From an uncultured Muribaculaceae bacterium (GTDB lineage: Bacteria > Bacteroidota > Bacteroidia > Bacteroidales > Muribaculaceae), in contig CAMWUM010000120.1 in assembly GCA_947177435.1 (NCBI GenBank), forward strand, positions 1 through 6,140: a stretch of DNA of 6,140 nt, in the 5' to 3' direction. Below are positions 1-6,096 of this stretch, piece by piece. Every line of letters starts with the position of its first letter. The stretch's first letter is position 1. The notes under the pieces are model-generated. The model ran no database searches. It was not told the origin of the DNA and saw nothing but the letters and a program-made list of their open reading frames with translations. The position numbers and the translations under genes are program-made.

Positions 1-19
1 GAGAGTTGGTGACAGTCAT
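1..19 (-). CDS. Possible start of the next operon gene (partial)
   Basis: After the ddl stop (41-43) there are 21 non-coding bases and then an ATG at 17-19 opening a frame MTVTNS that runs off the left edge. The gap equals that between the Mur ligase and ddl. Six codons cannot identify a protein, so this is only a candidate. Confidence 0.25.
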
Positions 20-40
20 TGGCTTATTGATTGCCGGGAA

Positions 41-1213
41 CTACTTCTTGATGCCTTTTAGGCCGCCGCCGAGCGAGAAGATGTTTTGGTCGTAGCTTAC
101 GGTCTTTTTGCTGAGGTCGCGGTTGCGCTTAAGGGCAAGTTGCACCAGACGCTCCATCAGTTTGTCGAAGGGGATGCCGCTTGCTTCCCAGAGATAGAAC
201 GACAGAGAACCGGGGATGGTGTTGATCTCGTTGACGTAGACGTTGCGGTCCTTGCGGTCGACGATGACATCTACGCGGCTCACGCCGTGGCACGACAGCA
301 CGCGGAACGTCTCTCCGGCCAGGAACTGTATGCGCTTTGTTTCGTCCTCGGGCAGGTCGGCGGGGATGCGCTTCTGCGCGGCCTGCATGCCTTTGGCGCC
401 CTTGGTGCCGCCCATGTATTTGTCTTCGTACGAGAGGATTTCGCCGCTCTTGATGGGCTCCTCGAGCACCGACATTTGGTATTCGTCGCAGTCGCCGAGC
501 ACCGAGCAGTTGATCTCCTGCAGGTCTTCGACCATGTGCTCCACGATGATGCGCGACGAGTACTTCTCGGCCTCGTTGACCTTTGCCTCAAGCTGCTCGC
601 GGTTGGCGGCGCGGCCAATGCCGACGCTGCTGCCCAGGTTTGCAGGCTTGACAATCACGGGGTAACCGAGCTTGCTCTCGACGCGCTCAATCAGGGCGTC
701 GCGCTGGCTAAACCACTGCTTGTCAGTGAACCATACGTAAGGCACCACGGGCACGTCGCAGGCTTGAAGTATCATCTTCATAGTGATTTTATCCATGCCG
801 TTGGCCGAGGCCAGGGTGTTGCAGCCGGCGTAAGGCAGGCCGATTGAGTCGAGGATGCCCTCGAAGGTGCCGTCCTCTCCGTTAGAGCCGTGGAGAACGG
901 GGATGGCCACGTCAAGCGTGGTGACGACGGGCGAGCCGAACATCTTCTTTTTCTTGCGGTAGAGGTTGTAATCGCCATACGAGGGCTCCATGTACACCTC
1001 TTCGCACTTGGCCAGCAGGGCGGGGATGTTGCGGTAGTTGGCCACGTCTAAGAGCGCCGGGCCAGTGTACCATTTGCCTTGCTTGGTGATATAGATGGGG
1101 GTAACGTCGAATTTGTCGCGGTTGATGGCATGCATTGCCTGCGAGGCAGAGATTACCGAGATTTCATGCTCGGTGGAGCGGCCGCCAAAGAATACTCCAA
1201 TATTGGTTTTCAT
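41..1213 (-). CDS. ddl: D-alanine--D-alanine ligase
   Basis: ATP-dependent cytoplasmic ligase that joins two D-alanines to give the dipeptide used by MurF in peptidoglycan precursor synthesis. Seen: the N-terminal motif GGRSTEHEIS (residues 10-19; E15 matches the catalytic Glu of E. coli DdlB), HGSNGEDGTFEG (108-119), the ATP-grasp lysine region VIVKPANLGSSVG (186-198), the omega-loop KY (265-266) that in this family favours D-Ala over D-lactate as second substrate, and the Mg/active-site block with R313, D315, E329 and N331. At 390 aa it is longer than typical Ddl (about 305-370 aa); extra length lies near residues 70-95 and in a C-terminal tail ending GGGLKGIKK. The ATG at 1211-1213 gives the expected N-terminus, 21 bp after the Mur ligase stop, so it is the last complete gene of the operon. 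Odd: NTIPGSLSFYLW (331-342) replaces the usual Ser of the second D-Ala site with Tyr, and overall the protein resembles clostridial Ddl from memory. The ligase assignment is firm; whether it is the housekeeping copy is not known. Confidence 0.95.
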   Translation of the reverse strand: MKTNIGVFFGGRSTEHEISVISASQAMHAINRDKFDVTPIYITKQGKWYTGPALLDVANYRNIPALLAKCEEVYMEPSYGDYNLYRKKKKMFGSPVVTTLDVAIPVLHGSNGEDGTFEGILDSIGLPYAGCNTLASANGMDKITMKMILQACDVPVVPYVWFTDKQWFSQRDALIERVESKLGYPVIVKPANLGSSVGIGRAANREQLEAKVNEAEKYSSRIIVEHMVEDLQEINCSVLGDCDEYQMSVLEEPIKSGEILSYEDKYMGGTKGAKGMQAAQKRIPADLPEDETKRIQFLAGETFRVLSCHGVSRVDVIVDRKDRNVYVNEINTIPGSLSFYLWEASGIPFDKLMERLVQLALKRNRDLSKKTVSYDQNIFSLGGGLKGIKK

Positions 1214-1234
1214 ATATCGTTGATAATATGGATG

Positions 1235-2842
1235 TTACTTGAATGTGTCGGGGAGGTCGTTTTCGTACAGCACGGTGTCGCCGGCCTTGGCTATCTCCAG
1301 CATCATACGCTGAGCCTGGTCGAAGGTGGGAGCCGTCAGCACCTGCGCTTTGCCCTTGGTCTCTTCTATGCCGGCCATGATAGCGTCGTGGTTGTACTGG
1401 CCTACGATGATGATAACGTCGGCAGACATGGCCGCGTGGACGCCGAGTTGCTTGTTTAGTTTGAACTGGTCGTCGCCGAGTTCAATCATGCCGGGAGTGA
1501 TGACAAATCGACGTCCGCCGTCCATCTGGGCGAGTACGTCGAGGGCCATCTTCGAGCCGACGGGATTGCTATTGTATGCGTCGTCGATGAGAGTAAGTCC
1601 ATTGGGCAAACGCTTGATGCTCAGGCGGTGCTCCACCTGCTCAAGCTTCTCTACGGCATAGCGTATCTTCTCCTTTTCCACGCCCAGGCGCAGGGCCACG
1701 ATTGCGGCTGCCATAAGGTTCGACACGTTGCACTCGCCCACCAGGCCGGTGCGCAGACGCAGCACCTCGCCCTTGTCGTCGGCGATGGCGAACTCAGTGC
1801 CCGAGGGTGAATACTTCACGTCCACGGCGTGGTAATTGGCCGGGCGGTCGGCCTCTACAGCATAGCGCAAGCACTCGGCGTTGTCGACCGGGCGGTTGGC
1901 TATGTATTCAAAATCGTTGTTGACTACGGCCAGACCGTCGGCGGGAAGGGCATCGATGAGTTCGAACTTGGTAGACTGTACATTTTCGATAGACCCGAAC
2001 GATTCGAGGTGCATCGGGCCCACAGCCGTAACTATGCCGACAGTGGGGTGCACAAGGTCGCAGATTTCCTTGATGTCACCGCGCTGCTTGGCGCCCATCT
2101 CCACGATAAACACCTCATTGTATGGTTTCATGTGCTCGCGCACCGTGCGTACCACGCCGAGGGTGGTGTTGAAGTTGCCGGGGGTCATCAGCACGTCGTA
2201 CTTCTCAGAGAGCATGCGTTCGAGAAAGTGTTTGGTGCTCGTCTTGCCGTAACTGCCGGTGACGCCCACCACTTTCAGGTCCGGCATCGAGGCCAGGATA
2301 GAGGCGGCTTCGTCGTAATATTTCTTGTTGATGCTCCTCTCCACGGGCTGCAGCAGCCAGTTGGCCAGGCGGATAACCGCAGTGGAAGCGCAGAATACGA
2401 ATATGAGGTACACGCAGGCGCAGTCGAGCAGCGGCAGCGTCCCAAGGAAGCCGGCGCCAATGAGGGAATAGAGTACGGCTGCGGCAGCGGCGTAGCCCAC
2501 GACGGACACAGCCAATGCGGTGAAATAGATGCGCTTGGCGCGGTTGGTGAACACCAGCGGTTTCTTGTGCTTGGCTGTGGCAAGGCGTATGGCTTGCCAA
2601 ATCGAGAACGCTCCCATAAGCCCTACGGCGCAGGGATATGGCATCATCGGCAGCAGCGCGGCCAAGAAAACTACCCAACCAATCAGGCGGTTAACGTTAG
2701 TGCTTTCGTGGCTTTCGCGCATCCAGCGGGTGTAGCGCTCATCGCGGTACGAGTTTTGCTGAAGCATCATCAAGTCGCGTTTCAGTTGGAAGCATACGGC
2801 GATCAAGGCCAGCATACAGCAAATTATCAGAATTGCAATCAT
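1235..2842 (-). CDS. Membrane-anchored MurF-type Mur ligase (UDP-MurNAc-tripeptide--D-Ala-D-Ala ligase family)
   Basis: ATP-dependent amide ligase of the Mur family, probably adding D-Ala-D-Ala to a muramoyl-peptide precursor. Seen: residues 1-165 are largely hydrophobic, with likely membrane segments near 1-20, 51-88, 104-130 and 138-162. The Mur ligase core follows: P-loop GVTGSYGKTST (193-203), PGNFNTTLGV (221-230), MGAKQRGDI (249-257), GPMHLESFGS (275-284), and K292 where MurF has its carbamylated lysine. The C-terminal domain carries DDAYNSNP (420-427) and ends in ENDLPDTF (528-534). At 535 aa it is longer than classical MurF (about 430-450 aa) because the membrane region stands where the UDP-MurNAc-binding first domain should be. 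The ATG at 2840-2842 lies 24 bp after the permease stop, and ddl follows 21 bp downstream; D-Ala-D-Ala supply next door supports MurF-like chemistry. The acceptor is not proven: it could be UDP-MurNAc-tripeptide, a lipid-linked intermediate, or another amide-bond acceptor. The family call is firm; the exact substrate is inferred. Confidence 0.88.
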   Translation of the reverse strand: MIAILIICCMLALIAVCFQLKRDLMMLQQNSYRDERYTRWMRESHESTNVNRLIGWVVFLAALLPMMPYPCAVGLMGAFSIWQAIRLATAKHKKPLVFTNRAKRIYFTALAVSVVGYAAAAAVLYSLIGAGFLGTLPLLDCACVYLIFVFCASTAVIRLANWLLQPVERSINKKYYDEAASILASMPDLKVVGVTGSYGKTSTKHFLERMLSEKYDVLMTPGNFNTTLGVVRTVREHMKPYNEVFIVEMGAKQRGDIKEICDLVHPTVGIVTAVGPMHLESFGSIENVQSTKFELIDALPADGLAVVNNDFEYIANRPVDNAECLRYAVEADRPANYHAVDVKYSPSGTEFAIADDKGEVLRLRTGLVGECNVSNLMAAAIVALRLGVEKEKIRYAVEKLEQVEHRLSIKRLPNGLTLIDDAYNSNPVGSKMALDVLAQMDGGRRFVITPGMIELGDDQFKLNKQLGVHAAMSADVIIIVGQYNHDAIMAGIEETKGKAQVLTAPTFDQAQRMMLEIAKAGDTVLYENDLPDTFK

Positions 2843-2866
2843 TTGTCTTACAGGTTATTGATGTCG

Positions 2867-3940
2867 TCAAGCCTTGCTGGCCCGGCGGTAGAGGACTATG
2901 GCGATTATTAGATATATGAAGTTTGGAATCCACATGGCCACGGCCGCCGACGTCAGGCCCGATATGGCAAAGGTCTGCGTGATGGTCATGAATAAGATGT
3001 AGCTGAAACTCAGCACCAAGCCGATGCCGATGTTGACGCCGATGCCGCCCTTGACCTTGCGTGACGAGAGTGACATGCCAATGACGGTGAGAATAAACGC
3101 GGCGGCTGTCATGGCGTAGCGCCGATGGTATTCGACTTGGAACGACTGTATGTTGGCCACGCCGCGGCCCTTTTGGCGCTCGATGTACTCGGCCAGCTGC
3201 GGGGTGGTCATCTTTTCGTGGTCGTTTTTGGCGATGAGGAAGTCGCGGGGCTCGAAAGGTATCATCGTGTCGATTTCGTATCCCTTGGTGATGTTTTCGC
3301 GGTCGCCGTCGAAATTGCGTATCACATAGTTCTGCGCACGCCAGTGATAGAACGTGTCCCACTGCACGGTCTGCGCCGTGAGGCGGCTGACCAGGCGCTT
3401 GTTCTCGTCAAACTTCTCGAGCGAGAAGCGCGAACCGGTCTTGCTGCGGCTCTCGTAGTGGTTCATGTAGGCTATCTCGTTGGTGTCGACCATCAGCATG
3501 ATGTTCGATCCGTAGTCCACGGCCTTGTTCTTGACGTACTGGTTGGTAAACTCAATGCGTTTGACATTGGCCGGAGGGATGACGTAAGCATCTAACACAT
3601 ACGTTATTGACGCAATCACGGTGGCTGAAATCATATACGGCACGAGCAGCCTGCGGTAGCTGATGCCACTCGACAGGATGGCTATGATTTCACTGTTGCC
3701 GGCAAGCTTTGAGGTGAAGAAGATGACTGCGATGAACGTGAACAGGGGCGAGAACTGGTTGGCGAAGTAGGGCAGGAAGTTGATGAAATAGTCGACAATC
3801 GTGGCCTTGAGCGGCGCCTTGGTGAAGGCGTCGAGCTTCTCGTTGATATCAAACATCACCACGATCGCCAGCAGCAGCAGGATGGCGAACGCGTAGGTGC
3901 CGAGAAACTTTTTGATTATGTATTTGTCGAGTATCTTCAC
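2867..3940 (-). CDS. LptF/LptG family (YjgP/YjgQ) lipopolysaccharide export permease
   Basis: Inner-membrane permease of the LptB2FG exporter family, which extracts LPS from the outer leaflet of the inner membrane and passes it to the periplasmic bridge. Seen: 357 aa, the usual family size, with three N-terminal membrane segments (about 13-31, 56-78, 98-120), a polar middle of about 130-260 fitting the periplasmic beta-jellyroll domain, and three C-terminal segments (about 275-292, 302-322, 333-351). FDINEKLDAF (30-39) after the first helix and the GNSEIIAILSSGISYRRLL stretch (81-99) are family-typical. The start is GTG at 3938-3940, 11 bp after the tgt stop. The frame stays open far upstream, but that part lies over tgt, and VKILDKYIIKKFLGTY is the expected family N-terminus. 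No Shine-Dalgarno sequence is visible. LptF and LptG are too alike to separate here, so no symbol is given. The tgt-permease order looks familiar for Bacteroidota (recollection, not checked). Confidence 0.92.
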   Translation of the reverse strand: MKILDKYIIKKFLGTYAFAILLLLAIVVMFDINEKLDAFTKAPLKATIVDYFINFLPYFANQFSPLFTFIAVIFFTSKLAGNSEIIAILSSGISYRRLLVPYMISATVIASITYVLDAYVIPPANVKRIEFTNQYVKNKAVDYGSNIMLMVDTNEIAYMNHYESRSKTGSRFSLEKFDENKRLVSRLTAQTVQWDTFYHWRAQNYVIRNFDGDRENITKGYEIDTMIPFEPRDFLIAKNDHEKMTTPQLAEYIERQKGRGVANIQSFQVEYHRRYAMTAAAFILTVIGMSLSSRKVKGGIGVNIGIGLVLSFSYILFMTITQTFAISGLTSAAVAMWIPNFIYLIIAIVLYRRASKA

Positions 3941-3951
3941 TGCTGGGGGTA

Positions 3952-5082
3952 TTATAGGCGTCGGTCGAGAGTCGCGACCATCTCGCGCTTCCACTGCGCG
4001 AAGTCGCCGGCCAAGATTCTGCGGCGCGCCTCCTTGACGAGCCAGAGGTAAAAGGCGAGGTTGTGGATTGAGGCGATCTCCATGGCCAGCAGCTCGCCGG
4101 CCTTGAAGAGATGGCGCACATAGGCCTTGGTGTATGCGCGGTCCACCCAAGAGGGTCCATCCTCCTGCAGAGGCGAGAAATCGTCGGCCCACTTCTGGTT
4201 GCGCATGTTCATCGTGCCGTGCTTGGTGAAGAGCATGCCGTTGCGTCCGTTGCGCGTGGGCATCACGCAGTCCATCATGTCCACGCCTCGGTCGATAGCC
4301 TCGAGGATATTTACGGGCGTGCCTACGCCCATAAGGTAGCGCGGGCGGTCGGCGGGGAGTATCTCGTTGACCACCTCGATCATCTCGTACATCTTCTCGG
4401 CCGGCTCGCCCACGGCCAGTCCGCCGATGGCGTTGCCGTCGGCGCCGAGCGCTGCCACCTTTTCGGCCGACTTGCGGCGCAGGTCGGGATAGGTGCAGCC
4501 CTGCACGATGGGGAAATATGCCTGGTCGTAGCCATAAAGGCCTTCGGTCTGTTTGTAGTGGGCCCAGCCGCGGTCGAGCCAGCGGTGGGTCAAGTCGAGC
4601 GAGCGGCTGGCATAGGCGTAGTCCGACGTGCCGGGGGGGCACTCGTCGAGCGCCATCATAATGTCGCTGCCGATGGCGCGCTGTATATCCACCACGTTCT
4701 CAGGCGTGAACAGGTGGGCCGAGCCGTCGATGTGGCTACGGAAGCGTGCGCCCTCCTCGGTGAGTTTGCGGTTTTCGCTGAGCGAGAACACCTGGAATCC
4801 GCCGCTGTCGGTCAGGATAGGACGCTCCCAGCCGATGAACTTGTGCAGGCCGCCGGCCAGGCGCAGCGTCTCCACGCCTGGGCGCAGATACAGGTGATAG
4901 GTGTTGCCAAGGATGATCTGTGCGTCGATGTCATCACGTAGGTCGCGGAAATGAACGGCCTTGACGCTGCCCACCGTGCCCACGGGCATGAAGATCGGCG
5001 TTTCGATTTGCCCGTGGGCCGTGGTGATGAGTCCGGCTCTTGCTTGCGTGCCTTGCGCGGTGCCTGTGAGTGTGAAGTCCAT
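3952..5082 (-). CDS. tgt: tRNA-guanine transglycosylase (queuine/preQ1 tRNA-ribosyltransferase)
   Basis: Exchanges G34 of tRNAs with GUN anticodons (Asp, Asn, His, Tyr) for preQ1, the committed tRNA step of queuosine synthesis. Seen: 376 aa TIM-barrel family protein of normal length; TPIFMPVGTVGSVK (28-41); ILGNTYHLYLRPG (57-69); TDSGGFQVFS (91-100) with general acid/base D92; DECPPG (146-151); GGLAVGE (220-226); and DCVMPTRNGRNG (271-282), whose D271 matches the nucleophile. C148 and V224 match positions that mark the bacterial preQ1-type pocket. Odd: the zinc ligands are lost. Aligned without gaps to E. coli Tgt, the C-x-C-x2-C positions are G309, S311 and D314; only H340 remains. The ATG at 5080-5082 begins on the base after the TAA of the nucleotidyltransferase gene, suggesting translational coupling; the permease follows after 11 bp. 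A run of seven C on the coding strand (4633-4639) encodes the ECPPG turn. Confidence 0.96.
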   Translation of the reverse strand: MDFTLTGTAQGTQARAGLITTAHGQIETPIFMPVGTVGSVKAVHFRDLRDDIDAQIILGNTYHLYLRPGVETLRLAGGLHKFIGWERPILTDSGGFQVFSLSENRKLTEEGARFRSHIDGSAHLFTPENVVDIQRAIGSDIMMALDECPPGTSDYAYASRSLDLTHRWLDRGWAHYKQTEGLYGYDQAYFPIVQGCTYPDLRRKSAEKVAALGADGNAIGGLAVGEPAEKMYEMIEVVNEILPADRPRYLMGVGTPVNILEAIDRGVDMMDCVMPTRNGRNGMLFTKHGTMNMRNQKWADDFSPLQEDGPSWVDRAYTKAYVRHLFKAGELLAMEIASIHNLAFYLWLVKEARRRILAGDFAQWKREMVATLDRRL

Positions 5083-5979
5083 TTAGAACATCTTTTCGGG
5101 GTATTCGCCGCTGGCGTGCAGCCCGGCGAGCTTCTCGACCACTCCGGGGCGATCCTCGGGATAGGTGACGCCAAACCACTGCGAGGCGGTGTCGAGCACC
5201 TTCACTTTCTTCTCTCCGCTGTTGATGAGCGTGTCAACAACTGTGGGGATGTAGAACTCGCTCTTCAGCTCGCCGCCTTTGGCGTCGAGGAATTTGAGGA
5301 ATTCCCTCTCGGCGTATTCGAAAAAGTCGGGATTGAAGCCCCAGAGGTTCATCGACACGGGCGTGGCAGGGTCGAGATGTTGCTCCACGCCCTGCTCGTC
5401 GGCAAAGCGGATGCGGTGCTCGGGATCGTAGCTGATGGCGGTGCGCTCCACGATGGTAGCCAGGTGGCCGTCGCCGTCGACGGTGCATACGCCGCGGCTC
5501 ACGCTGCCGTTCTCAGTCAGTGTATTGCCCACGCGGAAGCCTACCATCGAGTAGTCGCCCTGCTGGTCCATGAGCTGGCGGGCGATTACCTCAAAGGCGT
5601 CGAGGCCGTAGAAATCGTCGGCGTTGATTACGGCAAACGGCTCGGCCACGGCGTGGCGGGCTGCGCGGATGGCGTGGGCTGTGCCCCAAGGTTTTACGCG
5701 GCCTTCAGGCACGGAGTAGCCCTCGGGCAGGTCGTCGATTGACTGGAATGCCACCTCGACGGGCACGTGACCCTTGTATTTTGACAATATCTTTTCGTTG
5801 AAATCCTGCTCGAAGTCCTTGCGGATGACGAACACCACCTTGCCGAAGCCGGCGCGGATGGCGTCAAAAATCGAATAGTCCATGATAGTCTGGCCGTTAG
5901 GGCCGACGCCGTCGAGCTGCTTCAGGCCGCCGTAACGGCTGCCCATACCGGCCGCGAGCACAAGCAAAGTAGGTTTCAT
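5083..5979 (-). CDS. Sugar-1-phosphate nucleotidyltransferase (NTP_transferase family), substrate unknown
   Basis: Predicted cytoplasmic enzyme that transfers a nucleotidyl group from an NTP to a sugar-1-phosphate, making an NDP-sugar for wall or surface glycans. Seen: with the ATG at 5977-5979 it is 298 aa. The nucleotide-binding signature LAAGMGSRYGGLKQLD (8-23) is at the N-terminus, GRVKPWGTAHAI (93-104) follows, INADDFYG (118-125) carries the metal-binding aspartates, and SMNLWGF (209-215) and YPEDRPGV (273-280) complete the fold. An in-frame GTG at 5989-5991 would add four residues (VKKI), but MKPTLLVLAAGMGSR is the usual family N-terminus. It is the first complete gene after the promoter, with a predicted leader of only about 25-30 nt, A-rich and without a Shine-Dalgarno sequence. 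It abuts tgt with no gap. Candidates include glucose-1-P uridylyl- or thymidylyltransferase-like activity, or a MurU-like role activating MurNAc-1-P in wall recycling, which the Mur neighbours make attractive but do not prove. Confidence 0.9.
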   Translation of the reverse strand: MKPTLLVLAAGMGSRYGGLKQLDGVGPNGQTIMDYSIFDAIRAGFGKVVFVIRKDFEQDFNEKILSKYKGHVPVEVAFQSIDDLPEGYSVPEGRVKPWGTAHAIRAARHAVAEPFAVINADDFYGLDAFEVIARQLMDQQGDYSMVGFRVGNTLTENGSVSRGVCTVDGDGHLATIVERTAISYDPEHRIRFADEQGVEQHLDPATPVSMNLWGFNPDFFEYAEREFLKFLDAKGGELKSEFYIPTVVDTLINSGEKKVKVLDTASQWFGVTYPEDRPGVVEKLAGLHASGEYPEKMF

Positions 5980-5990
5980 AATCTTTTTCA

Positions 5991-6009
5991 CAATTTTCGT
6001 AAATTACCG
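5991..6009. repeat. Direct repeat, leader copy
   Basis: Plus-strand CAATTTTCGTAAATTACCG. Its first 13 bases match the copy at 6065-6077 with one mismatch, and both copies end in TACCG with a one-base shift. This copy lies in the predicted leader, just before the nucleotidyltransferase start. It may be a regulator site, a remnant of a small duplication, or chance in AT-rich sequence. Confidence 0.4.
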
Positions 6010-6021
6010 TGCAAAATTACG
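5998..6021. repeat. Imperfect inverted repeat across the -7 element and start site
   Basis: CGTAAATT (5998-6005) and AAATTACG (6014-6021) are inverted copies matching at 7 of 8 positions around an 8 bp centre. The right arm covers most of the -7 element and the left arm lies just past the predicted start site, a fitting place for a repressor operator. Both arms are short and AT-rich, so chance is a real possibility. Confidence 0.3.
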
Positions 6022-6042
6022 AATAATCCCCCACACTACAAA
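6012..6042 (-). promoter_or_regulatory. Bacteroidota-type sigma-A promoter of the operon
   Basis: On the minus strand TTTG (6039-6042) is followed after exactly 19 bp by TAATTTTG (6012-6019). This matches the known Bacteroidota consensus of a -33 TTTG and a -7 TAnnTTTG at the known spacing. Transcription would begin near 6004-6008, leaving a leader of about 25-30 nt before the ATG at 5979. It sits in the only sizeable non-coding gap of the window and points at the five-gene run, so it is the likely operon promoter. Confidence 0.8.
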
Positions 6043-6064
6043 GCTTTCCCCCCCATTTTAACCT

Positions 6065-6084
6065 CAATTTTCGCAAACCTACCG
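6065..6084. repeat. Direct repeat, copy upstream of the promoter
   Basis: Plus-strand CAATTTTCGCAAACCTACCG, the partner of the copy at 5991-6009, lying 22 bp upstream of the -33 element. Together the two copies frame the promoter, 74 bp apart start to start. Confidence 0.4.
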
Positions 6085-6096
6085 CCTATTTGGCGG
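6082..6096 (-). terminator. Small GC hairpin at the end of the upstream gene (weak terminator candidate)
   Basis: CCGCC (6082-6086) pairs with GGCGG (6092-6096) around a 5-base loop. It overlaps the stop codon of the partial upstream gene. On the minus strand it is followed by TAGGTTTG rather than a clear run of T, so it would be at best a weak intrinsic terminator, and some readthrough into the operon is possible. Confidence 0.25.

Noticed and set aside
1829..2911. Plus-strand open frame of 360 codons opposite the Mur ligase
   Set aside because: Its product shows no recognisable motifs and mirrors the real minus-strand gene; GC-rich codons on one strand leave long open frames on the other.
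4633..4639. Seven-base homopolymer in tgt as a phase-variation site
   Set aside because: It encodes the conserved CPPG turn in the correct frame, so conserved residues explain it, and seven bases is short for a contingency locus.
3941..4642. Long upstream extension of the permease frame (giving 591 aa)
   Set aside because: It overlaps tgt in another frame, is Arg/Pro-rich and unlike any permease N-terminus; the GTG at 3938-3940 gives the expected start.
4111..4941. Plus-strand open frame of 276 codons opposite tgt
   Set aside because: The opposite strand encodes a complete Tgt with catalytic residues; this product is His/Val/Ala-rich shadow sequence. The plus-strand frames at 86-847 and 4951-5742 were rejected for the same reason.
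5980..5991. GTG start four codons upstream for the nucleotidyltransferase
   Set aside because: The ATG at 5977-5979 gives the usual family N-terminus; the GTG adds only VKKI and lies within the repeated leader sequence.
6036..6056. Six-codon frame MGGKAL upstream of the promoter
   Set aside because: It lies upstream of the predicted transcript and overlaps the -33 element and the G7 tract; nothing suggests it is translated.
6074..6081. Second -7-like sequence TAGGTTTG on the minus strand
   Set aside because: No TTTG lies about 19-21 bp upstream, where the sequence is the GC-rich end of the upstream gene.
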